From the NCBI GenBank assembly GCA_944324305.1, contig CALUVV010000003.1:62001-126000 (forward strand): 64,000 nucleotides of DNA, written 5' to 3'. The translations under genes were made by a program, and so were the position numbers. The notes beneath the pieces are model-generated. The model was not told the DNA's origin. It saw only the letters and a program-made list of their open reading frames with translations, and ran no database searches. Shown piece by piece: positions 56,171 to 63,409 of the stretch. How positions within the stretch are numbered: the stretch's first letter is position 1; every line of letters starts with the position of its first letter. Source of the stretch: Candidatus Gastranaerophilales bacterium (GTDB lineage Bacteria; Cyanobacteriota; Vampirovibrionia; Gastranaerophilales; Gastranaerophilaceae).

Positions 56171-56219
56171 ATGAAAAAATGTTTTAGTCGCCGCAGTTGC
56201 GGGGGGGGGGCGTTTTAAA
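56171..56219 (+). CDS. 15-codon mini-ORF with G10 tract, detached from its pilin-like gene
   Basis: SD AGAAAGGAG, ATG 56171, MKKCFSRRSCGGGAF and stop (the codons occupy 56171-56218). It has the same build as the leaders of the pilin-like genes. At 8 or 11 G the frame would run without a stop into the pilin-like gene at 56311. But here a separate promoter and ribosome site lie between, so the pilin does not depend on the tract. It may be an orphan copy of the cassette or a real small peptide. Confidence 0.5.
56201..56210 (+). repeat. C-G10-C tract, copy 7
   Basis: Ten G flanked by C, starting 30 nt after the A of ATG 56171. Followed by CGTTTTAAAGCTT. Confidence 0.95.
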
Positions 56220-56243
56220 GCTTCTTACCTTGTTTTTAAAGGG

Positions 56244-56271
56244 TTGTAAAAATAATGAAATCTGTTATAAT
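56244..56271 (+). promoter_or_regulatory. Internal promoter of the pilin-like gene at 56311
   Basis: TTGTAA (56244-56249), 16-bp spacer, TATAAT (56266-56271), about 40 bp upstream of the ATG. Confidence 0.7.
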
Positions 56272-56310
56272 AGTGATGTAATACATTACAAATATAACGG
56301 AGTTTCAAAA

Positions 56311-56937
56311 ATGCAAAGAGCGTTTACATTAGCGGAAGTTTTGGTTACACTTGGGATTATCGGGGTTGTTGCGGCTCTTACTATGCCTTCTCTGGTCGGT
56401 AATTATCAGAAAAAAGTTAATATTGCAGGATTAAAAAAAGCTCATTCCGTTCTTAGTCAAGCCTGCATGAATATAGTCAGGGAAAGAGGTATTGATACAT
56501 TCGCAATGTGTTCTGTTAATGATTCCCAATGTTTGGGAGATATGTTCAAGTCGGAATTAAAATTATTATCGGGAACGCTATGGACGCCGAACAGCGGCAT
56601 TGCCGAAGGGTGCTGGGAAGATAAAGAGATTACAAATCCTCAGGAAGTTCATTATTGTACTGTTACTGCTGACGGAATTGTTTATGATTTTGATATGGAA
56701 TGGCCCAGGACGGAAAATAAGGTTAACGGATATATACTTGTTGATATTAACGGTCTTAAAAAGCCGAATAAGTTCGGACGTGACAGATATGCATTCTCGA
56801 TTATTAACAATACAGACATAACTGTTTATAAATCCTCAGCTGTCGTTAATGATGATGTAATTCCGCCTTGTAACAACGGCAACGGTACGGTTGATGAAAA
56901 TCTGGGATGTGCATATAAATATTTATATACTGAGTAA
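56311..56937 (+). CDS. Type IV pilin-like protein (tract-independent)
   Basis: 208 residues starting MQRA then FTLAEVLVTLGIIGVVAALTMPSLVGNYQKK, a minimal prepilin leader with Glu+5. The ATG has CGGAG about nine bases upstream and its own promoter. The rest has paired Cys and the shared block LVDINGLKKPNKFGRD. It closely resembles the subfamily at 5098 and 13517, but it is in frame as read, which shows that a member of the family can work without the tract leader. Exact role in a pilus or pseudopilus unknown. Confidence 0.82.
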   Translation: MQRAFTLAEVLVTLGIIGVVAALTMPSLVGNYQKKVNIAGLKKAHSVLSQACMNIVRERGIDTFAMCSVNDSQCLGDMFKSELKLLSGTLWTPNSGIAEGCWEDKEITNPQEVHYCTVTADGIVYDFDMEWPRTENKVNGYILVDINGLKKPNKFGRDRYAFSIINNTDITVYKSSAVVNDDVIPPCNNGNGTVDENLGCAYKYLYTE

Positions 56938-56969
56938 AAAATATAGGAGAATTATTTCTCCTATATTTT
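56938..56969. terminator. Bidirectional terminator between two pilin-like genes
   Basis: AATATAGGAGA, loop ATTAT, TTCTCCTATATT, flanked by A and T runs. Confidence 0.88.
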
Positions 56970-57736
56970 TTAGTAGTTCATTTCCCAGTTGTCGTTCAGA
57001 ATTTTCCCGAAGCAGCCCAGTCCAAGTGCATTTGTTTGACAGTTTGAATTATAATATGTTTCTCTGATTTCTTTAAGCGAACCTCCCTCGCAGGCACCTT
57101 TAGTCTTACATCCCGGTGTTGCCCCCAGAACATCTATAGAGCCGTCATCATAAAACTCGACAAAAAACATATCTCTTCCTCCGATATTAGGTCCTTGAAG
57201 CCCGTTAATATCAATCAGCATATGGCCGTAATAAGATGTTACATTGTTAACGGTCTTTGAATAAGTACCAGGATTGTCAATTAAAATGGATGCTCCGCTT
57301 GAAAGAGTTACAGAAGAACTTGCGGACCAGTTCGCATTACTGGTTGAGGTTGCAGCCCCGTTCAAATTTCTGTAACTTTCAGCAAAACAAGGAGATTTTA
57401 TGTAGGTTTCACAATCATTAACTACTTTAAAATAGCCGTGTAAAAATTCTTTCATCTTAACTGCATTAGTCAGCCCTGCTTCTCTAAGATTTACCGCATT
57501 TTTATCGGTCATATAGCGTAAAGATGCCTGCTGGACTTCATTATATACTTTATGCAGCTGAGTAACGTATGTTTTTCTTTGATGGTTCTGCATCAAAGAC
57601 GGTACTGTCATAGCAGACACTACGCCTATAATCCCTAAAGTAACCAAAACCTCAGCTAAAGTAAATCCCTTAAAACCTTTGCCCCTAGCTACCCTTGCGG
57701 GGGGGGGGCAACTCTTAAAGCTTTCGTATCAATCAT
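56970..57736 (-). CDS. Type IV pilin-like protein, out of frame at a C10 (G10 on +) tract
   Basis: SD AAGGAGG and ATG 57736 open 15 codons (MIDTKALRVAPPPQG, stop 57689-57691). With 8 or 11 C the frame enters the pilin body; with 11 the product is 255 residues with leader ARVARGKGFKG then FTLAEVLVTLG. The first 50 residues of the body and the end (CFGKILNDNWEM) are nearly the same as in the genes at 4240 and 61023. The middle, with CETYIKSPCF and the Ser/Thr-rich NANWSASSSVTLSSGAS, differs. All three genes are exactly 767 bp long. Pilus role inferred. Confidence 0.75.
57699..57708 (+). repeat. C-G10-C tract, copy 8
   Basis: Ten G on + (C10 in the gene), starting 28 nt after the A of ATG 57736. 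Followed on + by CAACTCTTAAAGCTT. Confidence 0.95.
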
Positions 57737-57754
57737 ATTGCCTCCTTTTTTTTA

Positions 57755-57783
57755 ATTATTTATTATTGAGGAGATTTTGTCAA
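57755..57783 (-). promoter_or_regulatory. Promoter of the pilin-like gene at 57736
   Basis: TTGACA (57783-57778), 17-bp spacer, AATAAT (57760-57755). The whole leader region is almost identical to that at 61023-61071. Confidence 0.8.
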
Positions 57784-57805
57784 TAGTTTATATAAAAAAA
57801 TAAAA

Positions 57806-58063
57806 AACCGTGCCACTGTCTATCGAATTCGTTAAATAAAATCTTTAAATATACTGTCTCTTTTTAATGACACGACACCCGCAAGGATTGCCTTAGTGCT
57901 GCTATGTTTCCATCCTGACACGGTTCGGCAGCTTACGCCGCCATGCCCTTAAACGTCAACGGCAGTATATTTATCAAAGTTACTTACCGAACCCTCACAA
58001 CAGGCTCTGCACCCCGCATTAACTTCGGGTCAAGGGATTGCAATTCCCCGTGGAGCACGGCTT
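57806..58063 (-). ncRNA. ffs: Signal recognition particle RNA, large bacterial type
   Basis: On the minus strand a roughly 255-nt RNA begins GCCGTGCTCCACGGGG and ends GTGGCACGGTTTTTT, so its ends pair. The SRP domain IV core is present: TGTCAGG, a GNRA-type loop (ATGGAAACAT) and AGCAGCACTAAGGC. The 5' part with TTGACCCGAAG and GTTGACGTTTAAGGGCA corresponds to the Alu-domain region of the Bacillus-type large SRP RNA. It forms the ribosome-associated targeting particle with Ffh. A TATAAT lies seven bases upstream and a T-run follows. Ends are placed within a few bases. Confidence 0.85.
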
Positions 58064-58069
58064 AAATTC

Positions 58070-58098
58070 ATTATAACACAAATTTTTTGTTATGGTAA
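58070..58098 (-). promoter_or_regulatory. Promoter of SRP RNA
   Basis: -10 TATAAT (58075-58070) about eight bases before the RNA 5' end, with a weak -35 (TTACCA, 58098-58093) at 17-bp spacing. Confidence 0.65.
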
Positions 58099-58872
58099 AC
58101 AATTAAAATAACTTTTTCCGGGGCTGTTCGGGCATTCATCTCTTAATGCATAATAAGCACAGCCTATACCGTTTGCCTTTTGATTTGACGTAAGGCTGCA
58201 AGGATTGCCTTTACGTTCTTTCTGGTACTCATATTCATAGTCACCGTTTTCTATGTCTTCATCACTTAAATTTTCCGGTTTATAGAATGTAAGAAAATCT
58301 TTCTTAGGGTCAAGTATAAACAAAAATATATCATGTCCGAATTGATTTGGTCTTTTATTCCCGTTTGTGTCGATGCCTATATACAATTGCCCTTCATCAA
58401 CGTGCATGTTAAAGAAAGAGCCGTCAGGCATAACTTGTGCAAGAAATACTGCTTCTGCCGGGCCGGCAAGTGCATTATATGTTACAGTTTGTTTGCCGTT
58501 ATATGTTTTAATCTTTTCATTTGATCTGTCTATATCGTATATTGTACCTGTATTACTTCCCTGATCTCTCCTGCTGACTATTTTTATAAAGTTTTTTTCG
58601 AATGCATTATAGCAGGCTGTTATATTGGAGTATGAGCTATTTTTGCTGTCATAGTCAGTACAGTATTGTGTAAAATCTTCTATACCTGTTTCTGTTTTAG
58701 TAAATAATATTGCTTGAGATATAACAGACACAGATTTTTTGAACTGTGCCGCTAAAGCCTGCTTTCTGTAATTAGCGAGCAAAGCGGGCATTGTCAGTGC
58801 TGCAACAATTCCGATAATTCCGAGAGTAATTAGAACCTCAGCGAGTGTAAAAGCTTTAAACTTATTTCCCAT
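58090..58872 (-). CDS. Type IV pilin-like protein (tract-independent, next to an XRE regulator)
   Basis: 260 residues starting MGNKFKA then FTLAEVLITLGIIGIVAALTMPALLANYRKQ, a short prepilin leader with Glu+5. AGGAG lies five bases before ATG 58872. The globular part has several Cys, the shared block GIDTNGNKRPNQFGHDIF and an acidic Tyr/Glu-rich stretch near residue 215. It is in frame without any G tract. It is transcribed divergently from an HTH regulator across a palindrome, so it is probably regulated in the classical way. Pilus, pseudopilus or competence role unknown. Confidence 0.82.
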   Translation of the reverse strand: MGNKFKAFTLAEVLITLGIIGIVAALTMPALLANYRKQALAAQFKKSVSVISQAILFTKTETGIEDFTQYCTDYDSKNSSYSNITACYNAFEKNFIKIVSRRDQGSNTGTIYDIDRSNEKIKTYNGKQTVTYNALAGPAEAVFLAQVMPDGSFFNMHVDEGQLYIGIDTNGNKRPNQFGHDIFLFILDPKKDFLTFYKPENLSDEDIENGDYEYEYQKERKGNPCSLTSNQKANGIGCAYYALRDECPNSPGKSYFNCLP

Positions 58873-58882
58873 AGTTTCTCCT

Positions 58883-58935
58883 ATTATAATTGTGTTTCCA
58901 TATGGAAATGGATAATAAAATTATATGGATATAAT
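58883..58935. promoter_or_regulatory. Divergent promoter region with a perfect palindrome
   Basis: TTTCCATATGGAAA (58895-58908) lies between two outward -10 boxes: TATAAT on the minus strand (58888-58883, pilin-like gene) and TATAAT on the plus strand (58930-58935, XRE gene). A related half, ATATGGATAT, overlaps the plus-strand -10. A likely operator for the adjacent HTH protein. Confidence 0.65.
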
Positions 58936-58960
58936 TCAATTATGTCAAGCTGGAGTATTA

Positions 58961-59233
58961 ATGTCAGATAACAATTTTACAAAAGAATATTTGACTGCAT
59001 TCGGTAAAAGCCTTAAAAATATAAGGATTCATTCTGCACAAAAAAGTTTGAGGCTTTTTGCCTATGAAGCCGATATCCCCTGTGCGACTTTAAGCCGTCT
59101 TGAAAACGGTTCAAGAATTGCCAATATTATTACATTAAAAAAATTTGCTGCTGCTCTTAATTGGTCTGTTTCTTCGCTTTTATCTGAAATAGAAAAAGAT
59201 ATTCCCGATAATATAAAAAATTCGGAATTATAA
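58961..59233 (+). CDS. XRE-family HTH transcriptional regulator
   Basis: 90 residues from ATG 58961, with GGAG six bases upstream; the ATG at 58925 lies within the promoter. A single helix-turn-helix domain: LKNIRIHSAQKSLRLFAYEADIPCATLSRLENGSRIANIITLKKFAAALNWSVSSLL. Small stand-alone XRE proteins usually repress nearby genes and themselves. The palindrome between this gene and the divergent pilin-like gene is the obvious site. No toxin partner is adjacent. Confidence 0.85.
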   Translation: MSDNNFTKEYLTAFGKSLKNIRIHSAQKSLRLFAYEADIPCATLSRLENGSRIANIITLKKFAAALNWSVSSLLSEIEKDIPDNIKNSEL

Positions 59234-59325
59234 AATTTACTCTTTTAAAATATCACGAATTAACCACTTGCGTAATTGTTTTAAATAACATTTAAGTATA
59301 TTTTAGACAATGAAAGGAGATACGT

Positions 59326-59721
59326 ATGATTGAACGGCTCGATCTTTACAGATGCGAAATCTGTGGAAATCTTGTTGAAGTCATTCTCGCAGGCGGCGGA
59401 GAATTGGTTTGCTGCGGGCAGCCCATGCATAAATTAGACGGCAAAAATGAAGAAGAAGCTATGTTAGAAAAGCATATTCCCGTATTCGTCAAACGAGAAG
59501 ACGGCGGTGATGAAGTCCGAGTTGGCGAAGTGTTGCATCCGATGAATGATGACCATTATATTATGTTTATCGAAACAATTTCCGAAGATAAAAACCATGT
59601 ACAATTACAATATTTACATCCCGGCGAAGAACCCAAAATGCTCTTACAGCAGAAGTTAGGAAAAACTCTTGCAAGAGAATTTTGTAATTTGCACGGCTTG
59701 TGGGAGGGCGAAAGTGATTAA
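59326..59721 (+). CDS. dfx: Desulfoferrodoxin (superoxide reductase)
   Basis: A 131-residue protein. The N-terminal rubredoxin-like Fe centre has YRCEICGN and CC (Cys pairs at about 10/13 and 29/30). The SOR domain has the iron ligands in EKHIPVFV, HPMNDDHYI and the C-terminal CNLHGLW. It reduces superoxide to hydrogen peroxide in anaerobes. AAAGGAG precedes the ATG. It overlaps the ferritin gene by 8 bp, so iron storage and oxygen defence are coupled. Confidence 0.95.
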   Translation: MIERLDLYRCEICGNLVEVILAGGGELVCCGQPMHKLDGKNEEEAMLEKHIPVFVKREDGGDEVRVGEVLHPMNDDHYIMFIETISEDKNHVQLQYLHPGEEPKMLLQQKLGKTLAREFCNLHGLWEGESD

Positions 59722-60226
59722 CGAGAAGGTTCAAGATGTTCTTAACGCACAAATTAACAAAGAATTTTATTCGGCTTATTTATATCTTGCTATGTCTGCT
59801 TTTTTTGACGAGATTGGTCTGTATGGTTTTTCGAATTGGACCAAAGTACAGGCAAGAGAGGAAGTCGATCACGGAATGATTTTATTTGATTATATAATCG
59901 AACGTGACGGTATTGTTAATCTTACTCAAATTGATGCTCCTGACAGAGCTTTCGAAAATCCGTTACAGGTATTTGAGAAAATTTACGAACATGAAAAATA
60001 TGTTACCGAAAGCATTAATTGTGTAGCTTCTATGAGTGAAGATGAATGCGATTTGGCAACACGGCATTTTATAAACTGGTATATTTCCGAACAGGTTGAA
60101 GAAGAAGCTAATGCTTTGGATGTAATTAAAAAACTTAAAATGTTCGGTGATGAATGTACATCTTTATATCATCTTGATAAAGAGATGGGTGAAAGACAAT
60201 ATAAAGCCCATTCTTACAAAATATAA
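59714..60226 (+). CDS. ftnA: Ferritin (bacterial non-haem)
   Basis: 170 residues from GTG 59714, which has GGGAGG seven bases upstream inside dfx; the ATG at 59669 would overlap dfx deeply. The four-helix ferritin motifs are present: NKEFYSAYLYLAMSAFF, the ferroxidase Glu/His in REEVDHGM, and EQVEEEANALDVIKKL. It oxidises and stores iron, limiting Fenton chemistry from the peroxide made by desulfoferrodoxin. Confidence 0.93.
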   Translation: MINEKVQDVLNAQINKEFYSAYLYLAMSAFFDEIGLYGFSNWTKVQAREEVDHGMILFDYIIERDGIVNLTQIDAPDRAFENPLQVFEKIYEHEKYVTESINCVASMSEDECDLATRHFINWYISEQVEEEANALDVIKKLKMFGDECTSLYHLDKEMGERQYKAHSYKI

Positions 60227-60227
60227 A

Positions 60228-60258
60228 AAAGAGGGAAATTAATTTCCCTCTTTTTTTT
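60228..60258. terminator. Bidirectional terminator
   Basis: GAGGGAAATT/AATTTCCCTC is a perfect 20-bp palindrome (60231-60250) with an A-run before and eight T after. Between convergent ferritin and pilin-like genes. Confidence 0.9.
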
Positions 60259-61023
60259 AATAATTCATTTCCCAATTATTGTTCAAAAGTTTTCCGAAAC
60301 ATTGGTTATCTGTAAATGTTGCTGTAGCTTCACAAGCTTTACCTGCTGCGTTTCTGATTGCTTCAAGAGATTCTCCGTCACAAACCCCTTTAGTTCTGCA
60401 GGCAGGGCTTGCATTAACCGTGTCAAGAACTCCGTCATCCCAGTTTATCATTAAAAACGCATCACGTCCTAATATATTCGGTCCCTTGCTTCCGTTAATA
60501 TCAATAAATGATATTCCCCAGCCGGCAGAATACCCGCCGTACGAATAAGTTCTGTCGCTGACGGTATCGATACATATTTCAGCGCCGCTTGCTATTATTG
60601 CACACGCGCCGTTATTCCAATATAAGTTTGTATTATTGTTAATCGTTGTTCCGTTTATATTTTTATAATCTATACTTGTACAATGCTTATGCTCAGGGCA
60701 GGCCTGTACAACTTTAAAATGTCTGCTTATGAATTCATCAATTTTATTTGTATCGGTAAGTCCTGCTTCCCTTAAATTAATTGCGTTTTTCTCTGTCATT
60801 TCCTGCATAAATGCCTGCTGAATTTCATTGTATGTTTTATGCAGCTGGGTAACATAAGTTTTTCTTTGATGGTTTTGTATCAAAGACGGCACAGTCATAG
60901 CAGACACTACACCTATAATCCCTAAAGTAACCAAAACCTCAGCTAAAGTAAATCCCCTAAAACCTTTGCCCCGAGCTACCCTTGCGGGGGGGGGGCAATT
61001 CTTAAAGCTTTCGTATCAATCAT
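60257..61023 (-). CDS. Type IV pilin-like protein, out of frame at a C10 (G10 on +) tract
   Basis: SD AGGAGG and ATG 61023 open 15 codons (MIDTKALRIAPPPQG, stop 60976-60978). With 11 C the product is 255 residues, the same length as its paralogues at 4240 and 57736. The body begins GFRG then FTLAEVLVTLG and shares the following 50 residues (PSLIQNHQRKTYVTQLHK) and the end (CFGKLLNNNWEM). The middle is different (CPEHKHCTSIDYK, SYGGYSAGWG). The 5' leader and promoter are almost identical to those of the 57736 gene, a sign of recent duplication or gene conversion. Function inferred. Confidence 0.75.
60986..60995 (+). repeat. C-G10-C tract, copy 9
   Basis: Ten G on + (C10 in the gene), starting 28 nt after the A of ATG 61023. 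Followed on + by CAATTCTTAAAGCTT. Confidence 0.95.
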
Positions 61024-61042
61024 TTTTGCCTCCTTTTTTTTA

Positions 61043-61071
61043 ATTATTTATTATTGAGGAGATTTTGTCAA
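61043..61071 (-). promoter_or_regulatory. Promoter of the pilin-like gene at 61023
   Basis: TTGACA (61071-61066), 17-bp spacer, AATAAT (61048-61043). Confidence 0.8.
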
Positions 61072-61104
61072 TATGTAATGAATTATTTCGAATTTGTAAA
61101 CAAT

Positions 61105-61133
61105 TTGTCTGTATAACAAAAATAGCTTATTAT
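61105..61133 (+). promoter_or_regulatory. Promoter of the REC-kinase gene, predicting leaderless mRNA
   Basis: TTGTCT (61105-61110), 17-bp spacer, TATTAT (61128-61133), six bases before ATG 61140. No Shine-Dalgarno. Confidence 0.7.
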
Positions 61134-61139
61134 ATAAGT

Positions 61140-62741
61140 ATGAATAACGGTAAAATTGTAGTAGTTGATGATGAAAAAATGGTTACCTCAGCTTTTAAAA
61201 CATTGTTTAAAGTTGAGGGATATTCTGATATACATTTATTTAACAGCCCTAAAGATGCGGTTGATTTTTTAAGACAAAATACTCCCGATTTGATAATCTC
61301 GGATTTTATTATGCCTGAGATGAACGGTTTGCAGTTTCTAACGGAAGCCAAAAAACTTCATCCCGAAGTCAGTATGATACTTTTAACGGGATATGCCGAT
61401 AAAGAAAACGCCATTAAGGCAATTAATGAGATAGGTTTATACAAATATATCGAAAAACCATGGGATAATGATGATTTGATGATGAATATCCGAAACGGTA
61501 TTGAAAGAAGCCATCTTCTCGAAAATTTGAGAAATAAGATTAATGAGCTTGAACAAGCTAAATTAAAACTTCAGGAATATTCGACTAATTTGGAAAAAAT
61601 TGTTGCTGAGCGTACGGCTGATCTTTCTGAAGCAAATAAAAAATTATCCGGAATAATCAATTATTGTGCGGACGGTATAATAATTGTCGACGGCGAAGGA
61701 CATATCGAACAGGTTAACCCTGCCTGTGAGAACATGGCAGGTCTTTCTGATGCTGCTCTTTGTAAAAAGAAATTTCAGGAAATTGCGTATTCCAATGTTA
61801 AAGAATTTAATTCTTCAAAAAATAATAAATCAGGTGAAATTTTCGGGTTAGGCGAAGAAAATTCGGAAATTCTTCTGAGAGATTATTTTATCGTTAATTC
61901 ATTAAGCGGAATTCATACACCGGTAGAAATAAGCTTTGCAGCTATATCGGGAGACGAAAATAAATTTGATAAGTTTGTAGGTGTTATTAGAGATGTCAGC
62001 GTTCAAAAAGAAACGGAACGTCTGAGAGATGATTTTATAGCAACTCTTACCCATGATATGAGAACACCTTTGCTTGCCGCTATTCAAACTTTAAAATTTT
62101 TCCTCGAAGGAGCTATTGGAGAGCTTGACGAAAAGCAAAAAGTTCTTTTATCTACAATGCTTCAGAGTAACGAGGATTTGCTCGGCCTTGTTAATGCACT
62201 GCTTGAAGTATACAGATTTGAAAGCGGAAAGTTAACACTTTGCAAAACTGCTTTTCCTGTTAAAGATCTGGTTGAACAGTGTTATTCCGAATTGAAACCT
62301 CTTGCGGCTAAAAAAAATCTTAAGTTTGAAGTTATCTTTGAACTTCCGGACAACCTTCATATTACGGCTGACAGAGCTGAAATTAAACGTGTAATTACAA
62401 ATCTTTGCGGGAATGCTTTAAACTATACCAATAAAGGCGGGGAAATCAGCGTTCTTGCAAAGGCTCAAAACGGTGATTTTATATTTTCGGTAACAGACAA
62501 CGGAAACGGTATTCCGCAGGCTGATATTCCGAACTTATTTAAGAGATTTTCTCAAGGCACGGCGAGAAAACGTTCTACGGGAACAGGGCTCGGACTGTAT
62601 CTCTCCAGACAAATTATAGAAGCCCATAACGGCAAAATTTGGGTTGACAGTAAAGTTGATAAAGGCAGTGAATTTTCATTCCTGTTAACTGATGTGGTTA
62701 CGGATGCTAAAGTTAAAGAAAGACAGGTTTCTAATGGCTAA
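61140..62741 (+). CDS. Response-regulator/PAS/histidine-kinase fusion protein
   Basis: 533 residues, cytosolic. An N-terminal receiver domain (VVVDDEK, acceptor Asp in LIISDFIMPEMNG, LLTGYA, KPW) is followed by a coiled coil (about 125-165), a PAS domain (170-290), HisKA with His near 305 in ATLTHDMRTPLLAA, and HATPase (NLCGNALNY, TDNGNGIPQ, STGTGLGLYLSRQI). No membrane helix, so input probably comes through its own receiver or the PAS pocket. ATG 61140 chosen from the promoter distance; the TTG at 61065 would lie upstream of it. It overlaps the next gene by 8 bp and probably phosphorylates that product. Confidence 0.88.
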   Translation: MNNGKIVVVDDEKMVTSAFKTLFKVEGYSDIHLFNSPKDAVDFLRQNTPDLIISDFIMPEMNGLQFLTEAKKLHPEVSMILLTGYADKENAIKAINEIGLYKYIEKPWDNDDLMMNIRNGIERSHLLENLRNKINELEQAKLKLQEYSTNLEKIVAERTADLSEANKKLSGIINYCADGIIIVDGEGHIEQVNPACENMAGLSDAALCKKKFQEIAYSNVKEFNSSKNNKSGEIFGLGEENSEILLRDYFIVNSLSGIHTPVEISFAAISGDENKFDKFVGVIRDVSVQKETERLRDDFIATLTHDMRTPLLAAIQTLKFFLEGAIGELDEKQKVLLSTMLQSNEDLLGLVNALLEVYRFESGKLTLCKTAFPVKDLVEQCYSELKPLAAKKNLKFEVIFELPDNLHITADRAEIKRVITNLCGNALNYTNKGGEISVLAKAQNGDFIFSVTDNGNGIPQADIPNLFKRFSQGTARKRSTGTGLGLYLSRQIIEAHNGKIWVDSKVDKGSEFSFLLTDVVTDAKVKERQVSNG

Positions 62742-63408
62742 AAATATCAGAGTTCTTATAGTTGAAGACCATGATATGGCCCGTATGGGGCTCTCGGTTA
62801 TACTCGGCAATAATCCCAATATTGAAATTGCGGGGATGTGCGCTGACGGTCAGGAAGGTGTTGATAATGCTTTGGAAATCATGCCTGACGTCGTTGTTAT
62901 GGATATAGGATTGCCTACTATTGACGGTATTGAAGCTACAAAGAGAATTAAAGCCTCAAATCCCGATATCAAGGTTTTAATGTATACTTCCCGCGAAAGT
63001 GAAGATGATATTTTTGATTCTTTTCAGGCAGGTGCTGACGGTTATATTACAAAAGGGGCAACTTCCGAGCAGACTGTATCAGCCGTAATTGCTGTTTCTG
63101 AAGGTGCAGGATGGCTCGATCCCGCAATTGCAAAGGTTGTTTTAACAAATATAAGGCGCGGTTCCGCAGTTACCGAAAAACGGGGAGAAATAAACTATAA
63201 ACTCGGTAAAAATCTTTACGGGCTTACTGAACGCGAAATGGAAGTTCTTGCCTTGATTGTTGATGGTTTAACTAATCCGCAGATTGCTGAAAAACTTGTT
63301 ATAACTATTTCTACAACTAAAACACATGTTCACAGTATTTTGCAGAAGCTTTATGTAAATACCCGTTCAAAAGCTATTTCCATGGCTATGAAAGAGGGTT
63401 TGGTATAA
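62734..63408 (+). CDS. NarL/FixJ-family response regulator
   Basis: 224 residues. The receiver domain has VLIVEDHD, acceptor Asp in VVVMDIGLPTIDG and a conserved Lys in GYITKGAT. The C-terminal LuxR-type HTH reads LTEREMEVLALIVDGLTNPQIAEKL and TTKTHVHSILQKL. Start ATG 62734 lies within the end of the kinase gene, so the pair is translationally coupled. Target genes unknown; no matching palindrome was searched. Confidence 0.92.
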   Translation: MAKNIRVLIVEDHDMARMGLSVILGNNPNIEIAGMCADGQEGVDNALEIMPDVVVMDIGLPTIDGIEATKRIKASNPDIKVLMYTSRESEDDIFDSFQAGADGYITKGATSEQTVSAVIAVSEGAGWLDPAIAKVVLTNIRRGSAVTEKRGEINYKLGKNLYGLTEREMEVLALIVDGLTNPQIAEKLVITISTTKTHVHSILQKLYVNTRSKAISMAMKEGLV

Positions 63409-63409
63409 T

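Noticed and set aside
56197-56937. Pilin-like gene starting at a TTG inside the G10 region
   Set aside because: It has no ribosome site and would put 40 unusual residues before the prepilin signal. The ATG at 56311 has its own promoter and SD.
57806-58063. tmRNA, RNase P RNA or a riboswitch at this locus
   Set aside because: There is no tRNA-like end, tag-peptide frame or RNase P core. The TCAGG...GNRA...AGCAG core and paired ends match SRP RNA.
59234-59325. Fur or PerR box upstream of desulfoferrodoxin-ferritin
   Set aside because: No convincing inverted repeat of either type was found in the AT-rich 92 bp.
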